NCBI GenBank assembly: GCA_902363255.1 | Contig: CABIZO010000009.1 | Span: 1 to 64,000 of the forward strand | Length of the DNA: 64,000 bases | DNA from: Peptostreptococcaceae bacterium | GTDB lineage: Bacteria > Bacillota > Clostridia > Peptostreptococcales > Peptostreptococcaceae | Reading direction: 5' to 3' | Shown here: in pieces, positions 8,571-17,771 of the stretch | Layout: each line of letters opens with the position of its first letter | How positions within the stretch are numbered: position 1 is the stretch's first letter | Notes under the pieces: model-generated | Seen by the model: the letters and a program-made list of their open reading frames with translations, nothing else | The model's database searches: none | What the model was told of the DNA's origin: nothing | Program-made: the position numbers and the translations under genes

Positions 8571-9947
8571 TTATCCTACTATTATCTTTCCTTCTGCATA
8601 TCTAATTTTTGATTTTATCCTGTTATTTCTAGAAAGTAACGCTATGAAAATAGTAAGAGAACCTACTCTACCTAAGAACATTAATATCATTATTACTACT
8701 TTTCCAAGAGAAGTTAATGAAGGCGTACCTCCTATACTTAATCCTACTGTAGCAAAAGCAGATACCACTTCAAAGCTAGATTCAAGTAATGTAAATTCTG
8801 GATTTACAATAGTAAGTGTTAATGTACCAAATAGTACTATAAATACACCTATAAAGAAAATACCCAGTGCTTTTTTCACTGTTGTATTACCTATTCTTCT
8901 TTGATAAACTTCTATATCTTCTTTACCTAGAATAAATGATTTTACTGTTAAAAATAAAGTTGCAATAGTAGTAGTTTTAAGACCACCACCTGTAGATGCT
9001 GGCGATGCACCTATAAGCATTAAAATTATCATTAAGAAAAGTGTACTTTCTTTTAATAACGTCAAATCTATCGTATTATATCCTGCTGTTCTAAGCGTTA
9101 CTGATTGGAATACTGAAGATAATAATTTTTCCTTCATACTCAATCCACCTAAGGTTCCTTTATTATTAAACTCTGCAATAAATACGAATAAAAATCCTAT
9201 TGCAATAAGTATCACCGTAGTATTTATAACAATTTTTGAATGTACGTTAAGTTTTGAATATTTTTTATTATTTATTATATCTAATAAAACTGGGAATCCT
9301 ATTCCTCCCAATATAATTAATCCACAAATAACAAAATTTATTAATGTATTGTCAGCAAAATATGTTAAAGATGAGAATTCACCGGTTATAGATCCCATTA
9401 AATCAAACCCTGCATTACAAAATGCAGATATAGAATGAAATAAACTGTACCATATTCCTTTTAACAATCCCAATTTTGGTATAAATACCATAGCCAACAA
9501 TAAAGCCCCTATACCTTCAATAGCAAATGTCATCATAATTATGTATCTTGTAAGTTTTACAAGTCCTGATAAATCCCTCTGATTTAGTGATTCTTGTATC
9601 AGTAATCTTTCTCTTAAATTTATTTTCTTACCTGTTAATAGAGAGAACATCGTAGCCATAGTCATAAACCCTAATCCACCAACTTGAATTAAAGTTATAA
9701 TAATAAATTGACCAAATTCATTCCAGTAAGTACTCGTATCTACTACAATTAATCCTGTAATACATACGGCAGAAGTAGCTGTAAACAAAGCATTTAAAAA
9801 TCCAACACTCTCGCCACTTTTAGTAGCCATGGGTAAATTTAATATAAGTCCACCAAATAATATTACCACTCCAAATCCTATAACCATTACTTGTGCTGGC
9901 TTCATAGAATTTGCTTTTGAAAGTAGTTTTTTCAATATGGTTTTCAA
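8571..9947 (-). CDS. ktrB: Potassium-transporting channel subunit KtrB/TrkH
   Basis: 458 residues, mostly hydrophobic, with four M1-P-M2 repeats. Selectivity-filter-like glycines are visible in TATSAVCITGLIV, SISAFCNAGFDLMG, SVTLRTAGYNTID and VVSAFATVGLSIG. Passage of K+ across the membrane is the family role. The start is TTG at 9947-9945: GGAGGGG lies 9 bases before it, and MKTILKKLLSK is a typical N-terminus; the next ATG would cut into the first segment. First gene of ktrB-ktrA-methyltransferase. Confidence 0.92.
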   Translation of the reverse strand: MKTILKKLLSKANSMKPAQVMVIGFGVVILFGGLILNLPMATKSGESVGFLNALFTATSAVCITGLIVVDTSTYWNEFGQFIIITLIQVGGLGFMTMATMFSLLTGKKINLRERLLIQESLNQRDLSGLVKLTRYIIMMTFAIEGIGALLLAMVFIPKLGLLKGIWYSLFHSISAFCNAGFDLMGSITGEFSSLTYFADNTLINFVICGLIILGGIGFPVLLDIINNKKYSKLNVHSKIVINTTVILIAIGFLFVFIAEFNNKGTLGGLSMKEKLLSSVFQSVTLRTAGYNTIDLTLLKESTLFLMIILMLIGASPASTGGGLKTTTIATLFLTVKSFILGKEDIEVYQRRIGNTTVKKALGIFFIGVFIVLFGTLTLTIVNPEFTLLESSFEVVSAFATVGLSIGGTPSLTSLGKVVIMILMFLGRVGSLTIFIALLSRNNRIKSKIRYAEGKIIVG

Positions 9948-10103
9948 TTCTGTCTACCCCTCCTTTATATATAATTTTTAACTATTCAATATTATAAGAT
10001 AATTAATCTTCAATAACAACATTATACTATATTAACAAAAATATTATATATTAATTATTTTTAATAATTTATATTATTATTCTAGTATTTTATAGCATCT
10101 ATG

Positions 10104-10149
10104 CAAAAAAGCATCCATAAACGACTATTGTCTTTTATAGATGCTTTAA
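10104..10149 (-). terminator. Terminator after rplT
   Basis: Minus strand AAAGCATCTATAAAAGAC pairs with GTCGTTTATGGATGCTTT across a short loop and is followed by TTTTTT. It closes infC-rpmI-rplT and insulates ktrB. Confidence 0.85.
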
Positions 10150-10171
10150 ATTTCATTATTATATGAAGTTA

Positions 10172-10528
10172 TTAAGCTAATTTAGCTTTAGCAACTTCTA
10201 CTAATTTAGCAAATCCTTGTGGATCATTTATTGCCATTTCAGATAACATTTTTCTGTTAACTTCAACACCTGCTAATTTTAATCCATTCATTAATCTTGA
10301 GTAAGATATTCCATTCATTCTAGCAGCTGCATTTATTCTTTGTATCCAAAGTTTTCTGAAGTCTCTCTTCTTTAACTTTCTACCTATATAAGCATTTTTT
10401 AATGCCTTCATTACGAAATTGTTAGCTGGTCTATATAATTTGCTTCTAGATCCTCTGAATCCTTTTGCAAGTTTTAACACTTTTTTATGCTTCTTACGAG
10501 CGTTCATTGCTTTTTTTACTCTTGCCAT
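10172..10528 (-). CDS. rplT: 50S ribosomal protein L20
   Basis: 118 residues, starting MARVKKAMNARKKHKKVLKLAKGFRG in full agreement with L20, an early assembly protein on 23S rRNA. An in-frame ATG six bases upstream (10534) is only 2 bases from the AGGAGG site, whereas the ATG at 10528 is 8 bases away and gives the canonical MARVK start, so the shorter reading is chosen. In Bacillus-like operons L20 represses its own operon through the leader, which is plausible here. Last gene of infC-rpmI-rplT. Confidence 0.97.
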   Translation of the reverse strand: MARVKKAMNARKKHKKVLKLAKGFRGSRSKLYRPANNFVMKALKNAYIGRKLKKRDFRKLWIQRINAAARMNGISYSRLMNGLKLAGVEVNRKMLSEMAINDPQGFAKLVEVAKAKLA

Positions 10529-10604
10529 GTTCATGACCTCCTTTATTCTTATGTGTGTTGTCTTTTATTTTCGTTTCTATTACTTAAGTTTAATTAATTA
10601 CTTC

Positions 10605-10799
10605 TTAGTATGGTAATAATTGTGCTATTCTTTCAGCATCACCTTTGCTAACTATAGCAGATTGTCTTAAGTTCATTTTAGTCTTAGGTGATTTTTTAGT
10701 TAATATATGACTTTTGAAAGCCTTAGCTCTCTTTAATTTTCCGCTTCCAGTTTTCTTGAATCTTTTAGCTGCTCCTCTATGAGTTTTCATTTTTGGCAT
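10605..10799 (-). CDS. rpmI: 50S ribosomal protein L35
   Basis: 64 residues, MPKMKTHRGAAKRFKKTGSG, the invariant L35 opening, rich in Lys and Arg. Structural protein of the large subunit. Between infC and rplT in the conserved order; GGAGG precedes the ATG. Confidence 0.98.
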   Translation of the reverse strand: MPKMKTHRGAAKRFKKTGSGKLKRAKAFKSHILTKKSPKTKMNLRQSAIVSKGDAERIAQLLPY

Positions 10800-10826
10800 G
10801 ATAAATTCCTCCTCTCAGTTAATCAT

Positions 10827-11336
10827 CTATTTTTTTGGATCTATAATTACAACCATGTTATTACCCTCGAATGCAGGGGCTTTTGTTGGTTCTCCAAACT
10901 CTTTAACTATATCAATAAATTTAAGCATAACTTCTTTACCAATATCTTTATGTCCTAGTTCTCTTCCTCTAAAACGAAGTTCAACTTTTACCTTATCTCC
11001 TTTTTTAAGGAATTTAATAGCATTATTAGCTTTTGTATTTAAATCATTAGCTTCAATACCTGGTCTAAGTCTTATTTCTTTAACTGTTATAGTCTTTTGG
11101 TTTTTTCTAGCTTCTTTTTCTTTTCTAGATTGTTCGTACTTATACTTACCATAATCCATTATTTTGCAAACAGGTGGCTTAGCATTTGGTGATATTTTCA
11201 CTAAATCTAAGTTTTTATTATTTGCTAAAATTTGAGCTTCTCTAGAAGACATAATCCCTAGCTGTTCTCCTGTTTCAGAAATAATTCTTAATTCCTTATC
11301 TCTTATTTGATCATTGATTGATAATTCTTTGCTAAT
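10827..11336 (-). CDS. infC: Translation initiation factor IF-3 (ATT start codon)
   Basis: 169 residues from the chosen start. IF3 N domain from SKELSINDQIRDKELRIISE, linker rich in Lys and Arg, C domain with KFLKKGDKVKVELRFRGRE. IF3 binds the 30S subunit and rejects wrong start codons and initiator tRNAs. No ATG, GTG or TTG lies at the family start. An ATT codon at 11336-11334 sits 7 bases after GGAGGTG and gives the expected (M)SKELSIND N-terminus. An upstream in-frame ATG at 11393 would lie in the attenuator hairpin and add 19 unrelated residues. AUU starts are well known for infC and permit autoregulation by IF3. Confidence 0.95.
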   Translation of the reverse strand: MSKELSINDQIRDKELRIISETGEQLGIMSSREAQILANNKNLDLVKISPNAKPPVCKIMDYGKYKYEQSRKEKEARKNQKTITVKEIRLRPGIEANDLNTKANNAIKFLKKGDKVKVELRFRGRELGHKDIGKEVMLKFIDIVKEFGEPTKAPAFEGNNMVVIIDPKK

Positions 11337-11365
11337 TGTAGGACACCTCCAAATTATTTTATATA

Positions 11366-11398
11366 AAATAAAAAGCGAATGATTGAATATCATCCGCT
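11366..11398 (-). terminator. Attenuator hairpin in the infC leader
   Basis: Minus strand AGCGGATGAT, loop ATTC, AATCATTCGCT and then TTTTATTTT, ending about 30 bases before the infC start codon. A terminator inside the transcribed leader points to premature-termination control, as in the L20-leader of Bacillus-type infC operons. Confidence 0.75.
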
Positions 11399-11533
11399 AT
11401 ATAAGTCAAAATTACACTTAGTTTATGAATACACATAAACTAAAACTTATATTAACCTTACTAACCCATGGCGTAAGGCGAGAAACGGACTTCTTCTTGT
11501 TTTACTAATTATTTTCGTAGCGATAATCACTAC
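11399..11533 (-). promoter_or_regulatory. Structured leader of infC-rpmI-rplT (candidate L20 leader)
   Basis: About 135 transcribed bases between the promoter and the attenuator, including a GC-richer block (CGTTTCTCGCCTTACGCCAT) unlike the surrounding AT-rich DNA, so likely folded. By analogy with Firmicutes L20 leaders it would be the L20-binding site, but I could not match it to a known consensus base by base. Confidence 0.5.
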
Positions 11534-11540
11534 TCCATAT

Positions 11541-11569
11541 AATATACGCTCATTTGATCTGTTTGTCAA
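11541..11569 (-). promoter_or_regulatory. Sigma-A promoter for infC operon
   Basis: Perfect TTGACA at 11569-11564, a 17-base spacer, and TATATT at 11546-11541. The predicted start is near 11533, giving a leader of nearly 200 bases. Confidence 0.8.
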
Positions 11570-11748
11570 CTACTTTTTCACAAAATATTTTTTATATATC
11601 AAAATTATATTTTTAATGTTTCTTAGCTCCTCTTTATGACAATACTCTTAGTATTAAAAGTTTATTTTTTTATATTTCCATAATAAATTTTTACAACTTT
11701 GGAAAATATAAAGTAAGTAATAATTCTATCCCTCAGAGGTGATTAAGT

Positions 11749-13149
11749 ATGAATATTATAAATAACTTTTTGAAAAAAATCAATAATCCAGTTCCTGTAT
11801 TTGCTCAGACAAAACTGGAAAAAGAAAACTGCTCTGAAGATCATAATAGCAGTAAGCCCAAAACAACATTTAGAGATGTAGCTGGACTTGATGAAGTAAA
11901 AGAAGAGCTATTCGAAGTAGTAGACTTTATGAAGTCCCCTGACAAATACATAAAAATGGGTGCAAAAATACCAAAAGGAATACTTTTTTATGGTCCTCCT
12001 GGCACAGGTAAAACTCTTCTAGCATCAGCTGTTGCCGGAGAAACGGATTCATCTTTTTTTAATGTAACTGGATCTGAGTTTGTTGAAAAATATGTTGGTG
12101 TAGGGGCTAAAAGGGTACGAACTCTTTTCGAAAAGGCTAGAAAAGAAGCTCCGAGCATTATATTTATCGATGAAATTGATGCCATAGGTGCTAGACGACA
12201 TTCTGAAAGTAACAATGAAAAAGATCAAACATTAAATCAACTACTTGTAGAAATGGATGGTTTTAACAAGGATGATAATATCATAATTGTTGGTGCAACA
12301 AACCGACTAGACTTATTAGATGAAGCTTTACTAAGACCTGGTAGATTCGACAGACATATACGTATTAATTCACCTAATTATAATAGTAGATATGAAATCT
12401 TAAAAGTTCATACAAAAAATAAACCATTGCATAAAGATGTCGATTTAAAATTATTAGCACGAAAAACTCACGGTTTTAATGGTGCACACTTAGCAAATAT
12501 CGCAAATGAAGCTGCTATATTTGCAGTAAGAAATGACTGTAGTGAAATTACATCATACCATTTTGACAAAGCATTAGAAAGAGTAATAGCAGGAATAGAA
12601 CAAAAAAACTCTGTTCTAATAGAAAAAGAAAAGAAAATTGTGTCTTACCACGAAGCTGGTCATGCTATTGTAAGTAATATAATAAATATTTGTCCTATAC
12701 AAAAAATATCTATTGTTCCTCGTGGAGATGCTCTAGGGTATGTACTTCAACTTCCTGACGAAGATAGATACATTTATACAAAGGAAGAATTAATAGGTAA
12801 AATCAAAATATTACTAGCTGGAAAAGCTGCAGAAGAAATTATATTTAATCATATGTCTACTGGAGCTAAAGATGACTTAAAAAAAGTTACTGACATTGCA
12901 GATCAAATGGTTTGTGAATATGGTATGAGCAAGCTAGGATTTATGACAATAGAAGGTAATTCTAAATCCTTTATGTCACAGCAGGTTCAAAAAGAAGCAA
13001 ATCAAATTGTTGAACACTGCTATAAGGAAACATTGAAACTCATAAAAGAAAATGTAAACGATTTACACATTGTAGCTAATTATTTACACGATAAAGAAAC
13101 TATGACTTTGGAAGAGTTAAAGTCATTAATTCAAAAAGAACCTTGCTAA
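11749..13149 (+). CDS. FtsH-like AAA+ zinc protease lacking the membrane anchor
   Basis: 466 residues against about 600-680 for FtsH. Order: 35 unconserved residues, AAA+ domain with Walker A GPPGTGKT (82-89), pore loop KYVG (114-117, FtsH usually has F-V-G), Walker B IIFIDEID (137-144) and second region of homology GATNRLDLLDEALLRPGRFDR, then M41 protease domain with HEAGH (301-305) and the third zinc ligand region STGAKDDL (370-377). No hydrophobic segment precedes the ATPase domain, so the enzyme is predicted to be cytosolic rather than membrane-bound. All catalytic residues are present. It stands alone on the plus strand between thrS and infC. AGAGGTGATT precedes the ATG. Substrates are unknown; the usual ftsH is presumably elsewhere. 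Confidence 0.85.
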   Translation: MNIINNFLKKINNPVPVFAQTKLEKENCSEDHNSSKPKTTFRDVAGLDEVKEELFEVVDFMKSPDKYIKMGAKIPKGILFYGPPGTGKTLLASAVAGETDSSFFNVTGSEFVEKYVGVGAKRVRTLFEKARKEAPSIIFIDEIDAIGARRHSESNNEKDQTLNQLLVEMDGFNKDDNIIIVGATNRLDLLDEALLRPGRFDRHIRINSPNYNSRYEILKVHTKNKPLHKDVDLKLLARKTHGFNGAHLANIANEAAIFAVRNDCSEITSYHFDKALERVIAGIEQKNSVLIEKEKKIVSYHEAGHAIVSNIINICPIQKISIVPRGDALGYVLQLPDEDRYIYTKEELIGKIKILLAGKAAEEIIFNHMSTGAKDDLKKVTDIADQMVCEYGMSKLGFMTIEGNSKSFMSQQVQKEANQIVEHCYKETLKLIKENVNDLHIVANYLHDKETMTLEELKSLIQKEPC

Positions 13150-13153
13150 ATAT

Positions 13154-13195
13154 AAAAAATAACCTAGAATTCATAAAATTCTAGGTTATTTTTTA
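13154..13195. terminator. Bidirectional terminator between the FtsH-like gene and thrS
   Basis: AATAACCTAGAATT and its exact complement flank a 5-base loop, with A runs before and T runs after, so it can stop both converging transcripts. Confidence 0.9.
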
Positions 13196-13205
13196 TATTT
13201 ATTAA

Positions 13206-15125
13206 TTATTGTTGAACTACATTAACTCTTTCTTCGTCTTCTTTTACTACCATAGATACGAATTCGTTTAGGTTCATACTTCCCATTTCACCTTTATCTC
13301 TTGATCTTACAGCAACTTGGTTTTCAGCCGCCTCTTTTTCACCTACAACTAACATGTAAGGAACTTTTTGAAGTTGTGCTTCTCTTATTTTGAATCCTAT
13401 TTTCTCAGCTCTATCATCCATTTCAACTCTTACACCTGCATCAAATAAAGCTTTTTTAACTTCATTTGCATAATCCATGTATTTATCTGATATAGGTAAT
13501 ATTGTTACTTGAGTTGGAGCTAACCAAACTGGGAATTTACCAGCATAGTGCTCTATTAATATACCTATAAATCTTTCTATACTTCCGAATGCAACCCTGT
13601 GTATCATAACTGGTCTATGTTTTTCACCATCTTGACCTACATAAGTTATATTAAATCTTTGAGGTAATTGCATATCTAATTGGATAGTACCACATTGCCA
13701 TGTTCTTCCTAAGCAGTCTCTTAAATGGAAGTCTATTTTAGGTCCATAGAATGCTCCATCACCTTCATTTAATATATAAGGTAGATTTAACTCTTCTAAA
13801 GCTTCTCTTAATCCATTTTCAGCTGCTTCCCAATCTTCGTCTGACCCCATAGACTTTTCTGGTCTAGTAGATAATTCTAAGTGATATTCAAATCCAAATG
13901 TTTTATATACTTTATCTATTAAATCAACTACACCTTTTATTTGTTCTTTTATTTGTTCTGGTAACATGTATATATGAGCATCATCTTGAGTGAAAGCTCT
14001 AACTCTCATTAATCCATGTAATGCCCCTGATAATTCATGTCTATGAACTCTACCAAGCTCAGCAACCTTCATTGGGAATTCTTTGTATGAATGAGGTTTA
14101 TAATTATAATATATTAATGATCCTGGACAGTTCATTGGTTTTATAGCATATAATTCTTCATCTATATTTACTGTATACATATTTTCTTTGTAGTTATACC
14201 AGTGTCCTGAAGTTTCCCATAATCTTTGGTTTAATATAATAGGAGTTTCTATTTCTACATATCCATCTTCTTTATGAATTTCTCTCCAGAATTTTAATAA
14301 AGCATTTTTAAGCTCCATACCTTTTGGTAAGAATAGAGGGAATCCAGGTCCTTCTTCTGGTATAAAGAATAAGTCTAATTCTTTACCTAATTTTCTGTGA
14401 TCTCTCTTCTTAGCTTCTTCTAATAAATGTAGGTATTCTTCTAAATCTTTATTCTTTTCGAATGATATACCATATATTCTTTGAAGCATTTTATTTTTTT
14501 CATCTCCACGCCAGTAAGCTCCTGCTACACTAAGTAACTTAACAGCTTTTACTTTTTTAGTAGATGGTAAGTGTGGCCCTCTACATAAATCAGTAAAGTC
14601 ACCTTGCTTATAGAATGATATTATTTCACCTTCTGGTAATTCATTTATTAATTCTTCTTTGTATATTTCACCATTTTCTTTAGCCCAAGCTAAAGCTTCT
14701 TCTCTTGATAATTCAAATCTTTCAAGTTTTTGATCTTCTTTAGCTATTTTTTTCATTTCAGCTTCAAGTTTTGCAAGATCTTCAATAGTTAATCTTTGTT
14801 CTAAATCTATATCATAGTAGAATCCATTTTCTATACTTGGTCCTATAGCAAATTTAGCCTCTGGATATAATCTTTTTATAGCTTGTGCTAACATATGAGC
14901 AGAAGTATGTCTAAATACATCCTTACCTTCTACATCATCAAATTTAAATAAATTTAATGTACAGTCTTCTTTAACTATGTAGTCAAGTCCAACTACTTCG
15001 TCATTTACAGATGCTGCAACTACAGCTCTTGCTAAACCTTCACTAATTGATTTTGCAATTTCTAAAACAGATAGTTCATTTTCAAATTCTTTTACTGATC
15101 CGTCTTTTAATGTAACTTTAATCAT
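13206..15125 (-). CDS. thrS: Threonyl-tRNA synthetase
   Basis: 639 residues. TGS domain (1-62, MIKVTLKDGSVKEFENELSV), second additional domain with editing residues HTSAHMLAQAIKRLYP, class II core with CPGSLIYYNYKPHSYKEFP, RVRAFTQDDAHIYM and MIHRVAFGSIERFIGILIEHY, and C-terminal anticodon-binding domain. The family start MIKVTLKDGS uses the ATG at 15125, with AGGAGG seven bases before. An open frame extends 30 codons further upstream but runs through the T-box terminator and is not coding. Single gene with its own promoter and T-box. Confidence 0.98.
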   Translation of the reverse strand: MIKVTLKDGSVKEFENELSVLEIAKSISEGLARAVVAASVNDEVVGLDYIVKEDCTLNLFKFDDVEGKDVFRHTSAHMLAQAIKRLYPEAKFAIGPSIENGFYYDIDLEQRLTIEDLAKLEAEMKKIAKEDQKLERFELSREEALAWAKENGEIYKEELINELPEGEIISFYKQGDFTDLCRGPHLPSTKKVKAVKLLSVAGAYWRGDEKNKMLQRIYGISFEKNKDLEEYLHLLEEAKKRDHRKLGKELDLFFIPEEGPGFPLFLPKGMELKNALLKFWREIHKEDGYVEIETPIILNQRLWETSGHWYNYKENMYTVNIDEELYAIKPMNCPGSLIYYNYKPHSYKEFPMKVAELGRVHRHELSGALHGLMRVRAFTQDDAHIYMLPEQIKEQIKGVVDLIDKVYKTFGFEYHLELSTRPEKSMGSDEDWEAAENGLREALEELNLPYILNEGDGAFYGPKIDFHLRDCLGRTWQCGTIQLDMQLPQRFNITYVGQDGEKHRPVMIHRVAFGSIERFIGILIEHYAGKFPVWLAPTQVTILPISDKYMDYANEVKKALFDAGVRVEMDDRAEKIGFKIREAQLQKVPYMLVVGEKEAAENQVAVRSRDKGEMGSMNLNEFVSMVVKEDEERVNVVQQ

Positions 15126-15165
15126 AATTATGCCTCCTATAAAATTTATATTATTACAATAAAAA

Positions 15166-15410
15166 AACTCGTCCCATAAAATTTGGGACGAGTTGTATGT
15201 CGTGGTTCCACCCAAGTTGATATATAGTAGATATATATCCTCTTGATGACTATAAGGTCGTCAACCGAATACTTTCACATATATTATATGCTACTAAATT
15301 CTGCTCCAAGTTAGTTTTCAAATAGGATTATTTTCGACGAGCTCACAGCCAAGGCTCATCTTCTCTGTAAAATAATTAATCTATTCTACTTAGTCTCTTC
15401 ATCGCATTAT
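15166..15410 (-). promoter_or_regulatory. T-box leader (tRNA-Thr responsive) upstream of thrS
   Basis: T-box core GGGTGGAACCACG on the minus strand, then the terminator AACTCGTCCCA / TGGGACGAGTT (15166-15194) with a run of T. The specifier stretch GAAAACTAACTTGGAGC puts an ACT Thr codon at 15315-15313. Stem I with GATGAAGAGACTAAGTAGA and a long hairpin GAGCCTTGGCTGTGAGCTC lies upstream. Controls thrS by tRNA-Thr charging. Confidence 0.93.
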
Positions 15411-15425
15411 TTTTAATTAATTTTA

Positions 15426-15454
15426 ATTATATCAGATAGGTATTTATCATTCAA
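15426..15454 (-). promoter_or_regulatory. Sigma-A promoter for thrS
   Basis: TTGAAT (15454-15449), 17-base spacer, TATAAT (15431-15426), leading into the T-box about 10 bases later. Confidence 0.7.
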
Positions 15455-15468
15455 CCATAATATAATAA

Positions 15469-16263
15469 TTAATTGCTATATATTACTGTTACTTTACCTT
15501 CAAATAATAAATTCACTATTTCTATAATTTCCTTTGACTTTTTATTATTCGAATTATCAAGTATCTCTATTTTTTTAGGACACAATGTCATTATTGCACT
15601 TATGAGAATATCCTCATTATTTAAATCTTCCTGCATAGCAAGATTTCTAATTTCTTCATTATTAAGATTTTCAACTTCATTTCCATTTTCATCACTTAAT
15701 ATAAAGCGACCATCTTTCATTATTGTAATTCTTAATAGTTCCATCTTAGCTTCTTGTATATCGATAAAATATTTTAGAGAATCTAGAAATTCTTTTTTAT
15801 CTCTTTTAATAAGATGTTCTTCCAATGCAATATCACTTAATATAGAAATATAACTAATAAAATCTTTCATCCTAAATTTTAAAAAACCGTCTAAATTTAA
15901 ATCATCATTTTCTATAATAAATTCATTTACTTTACTATATATAGTTTCTTTTATAAAATCTTGTTTTTTATCAAATAAACTTATCGCTTCTATATATACA
16001 TTTTTTTTATCCTCTTCATTTATATTAGTATAAGTTTTCCATATGTAATCTTTTAAATTTCTCTCTTTTATTAAACTTATTATTAAATCTGCAATTTCAG
16101 AGCAAAGTGAATCATAACCCTCCATCTCAGACATATCTACATAGATACGGTCTAATTTTTTATCATAACTAATTATTTTAGAGTAATCCTTTCCATATAA
16201 AAAACCTCTTATTAGTCCTATATCTTGGGGTAAAAAACTTATTTGCATAGTTCTATCTGTCAC
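15469..16263 (-). CDS. ytxC: YtxC-like sporulation protein
   Basis: 264 residues with no membrane segment. The pattern of a weak N-terminal half followed by KFRMKDFISYISILSDIALEEHLIKRDKKEFLDSLKYFIDIQ and a C-terminal segment ending in VTVIYSN matches the YtxC family, whose members are made during sporulation but have no known biochemical role. Location directly before thrS is the same as in Bacillus subtilis, which supports the assignment. The start is GTG at 16263, with AAAGGGG seven to eight bases before it. Confidence 0.75.
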   Translation of the reverse strand: MTDRTMQISFLPQDIGLIRGFLYGKDYSKIISYDKKLDRIYVDMSEMEGYDSLCSEIADLIISLIKERNLKDYIWKTYTNINEEDKKNVYIEAISLFDKKQDFIKETIYSKVNEFIIENDDLNLDGFLKFRMKDFISYISILSDIALEEHLIKRDKKEFLDSLKYFIDIQEAKMELLRITIMKDGRFILSDENGNEVENLNNEEIRNLAMQEDLNNEDILISAIMTLCPKKIEILDNSNNKKSKEIIEIVNLLFEGKVTVIYSN

Positions 16264-16448
16264 TGTATATCGCCCCTTTCAAAGAATTAAAAGAAACTTA
16301 TTTTAGCTTAATACATTAGTTCTTATCTATCATAATTTTTTAATCACTTTACTCATATAAATTCTTTATAATCTTACCGATAGTTATATTATTAAACATT
16401 TTTTTAATTTTTATAAGCTCTAATTGAATATATTTTTTTACAAAAATA

Positions 16449-16477
16449 AAAAGCCATTTTATATTATAATGGCTTTT
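16449..16477 (-). terminator. Terminator after deoB
   Basis: AAAAGCCATT pairs with AATGGCTTTT, followed by a T-rich tail on the minus strand; ends the MFS-udp-deoB operon. Confidence 0.8.
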
Positions 16478-16512
16478 ATAAATTCAAATTTAGTATTATT
16501 TATATCTTATTT

Positions 16513-17691
16513 TTATTTTAATTTATCTAAAATGGATTGACCTATACAATTATCTAACTTATCTAATCCAAAGTTATCTAAAATAGTAGCTCCTATATTG
16601 GCAAATGTATCACCAGTTTCAAGTAAACCATTCCCAGTTATATACGGTGAATATATAAGCAAAGGTACCATTTCTCTAGTATGATCCGTACCTATATAAG
16701 TAGGGTCATTTCCATGGTCTGCTGTAATTAAGAGCAAATCATCCTCATTTAATTTTTCAATTAATCTTCCAAGTAGTTTATCAAACTTTTCAAGTTCTTG
16801 ACCATAACCTTCTGGATTTCGTCTATGACCCCATAAAGCATCGAAATCTACTAAATTAACAAAGCATAATCCATGAAAATCTTTATCTAGCATTTCTATA
16901 GTTTGCTCCATTCCTTGTTCACTACTTATTGATGTACAGTATTCAGTTATACCTTTACCATCAAAGATGTCATTGATTTTTCCTATTGCAATTACATCAA
17001 ACTTATTTTCCTTAAGAGAATCTAGTATCGTTTTACCATATGGTTTTAAAGCATAATCGTGACGATTGCTAGTTCTTTTAAACTCAAACTTATTATTCCC
17101 TATATATGGTCTTGCAATAATTCTACCAACTTTCCATTCTGGCTTCATTGTAACTTCTCTAGCAATTTCACAATATTTGTATAAGTTTTTTAATCCCATT
17201 TTTTCTTCATGACCACATATTTGTAGCACTGAATCTGCCGATGTGTAAACAATTACATCTCCTGTTTTTATTTCATGCTCACCATATTCTTGTAATATTT
17301 CTGTACCACTTGCAGATTTATTTCCTACTATTTTTCTTCCAAACCTTTTTTCCAATTCCTTAATTAATTCTTTCGGAAATCCATTCTCAGTAAATGTTTT
17401 AAACGGAGTAGTAACCTTTAACCCCATCATCTCCCAATGACCAGTCATAGTATCTTTACCTACACTTGCTTCTTTTAATTTTAGTGCATATCCCATAACT
17501 TCATCATTTGTTATATCACATAGATTTCCTAATCCTAACTTTCTTAGATTTGGTATATTTAATCCATTTTGAGTGTCCCATATATGTTTAAATGTATTAA
17601 CGTTAATATCACCATATTCTTCTGAATCATCCATACTACCAATTCCAAGGGAGTCTATAACAATTGTAAATATACGTCTATATCTTTTCAT
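16513..17691 (-). CDS. deoB: Phosphopentomutase
   Basis: 392 residues, full length. Alkaline-phosphatase-fold metalloenzyme that interconverts ribose-1-phosphate (or deoxyribose-1-phosphate) and the 5-phosphate. Visible metal and active-site motifs: FTIVIDSLGIGSMDD near the start, GKDTMTGHWEMMG (about residues 84-96, phosphorylated Thr), VNLVDFDALWGHRRNPEGY (about 278-296), ITADHGNDPTYIGTDHTREMVP (about 320-341). It lies 80 bases after udp; the two genes carry out consecutive steps of nucleoside breakdown, feeding ribose phosphate to the pentose pathway. Confidence 0.97.
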   Translation of the reverse strand: MKRYRRIFTIVIDSLGIGSMDDSEEYGDINVNTFKHIWDTQNGLNIPNLRKLGLGNLCDITNDEVMGYALKLKEASVGKDTMTGHWEMMGLKVTTPFKTFTENGFPKELIKELEKRFGRKIVGNKSASGTEILQEYGEHEIKTGDVIVYTSADSVLQICGHEEKMGLKNLYKYCEIAREVTMKPEWKVGRIIARPYIGNNKFEFKRTSNRHDYALKPYGKTILDSLKENKFDVIAIGKINDIFDGKGITEYCTSISSEQGMEQTIEMLDKDFHGLCFVNLVDFDALWGHRRNPEGYGQELEKFDKLLGRLIEKLNEDDLLLITADHGNDPTYIGTDHTREMVPLLIYSPYITGNGLLETGDTFANIGATILDNFGLDKLDNCIGQSILDKLK

Positions 17692-17771
17692 ATCTATTAT
17701 AACCCTTCTTTAATTATCTGAATATAAAAGTGATAGTTGAACAATAAATATTATCCAACTATCAAAATATG

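Noticed and set aside
9948..10100. Cyclic-di-AMP (ydaO) riboswitch before ktrB
   Set aside because: Expected from Bacillus ktrAB, but the leader is too short and AT-rich and shows none of the conserved blocks.
11337..11393. ATG-led start of infC 19 codons upstream
   Set aside because: The extra residues overlap the attenuator hairpin and do not match IF3; ATT at 11336 has the ribosome site.
15126..15215. 30-codon N-terminal extension of thrS
   Set aside because: It runs through the T-box terminator and lacks a ribosome site; the ATG at 15125 gives the family start and has AGGAGG.
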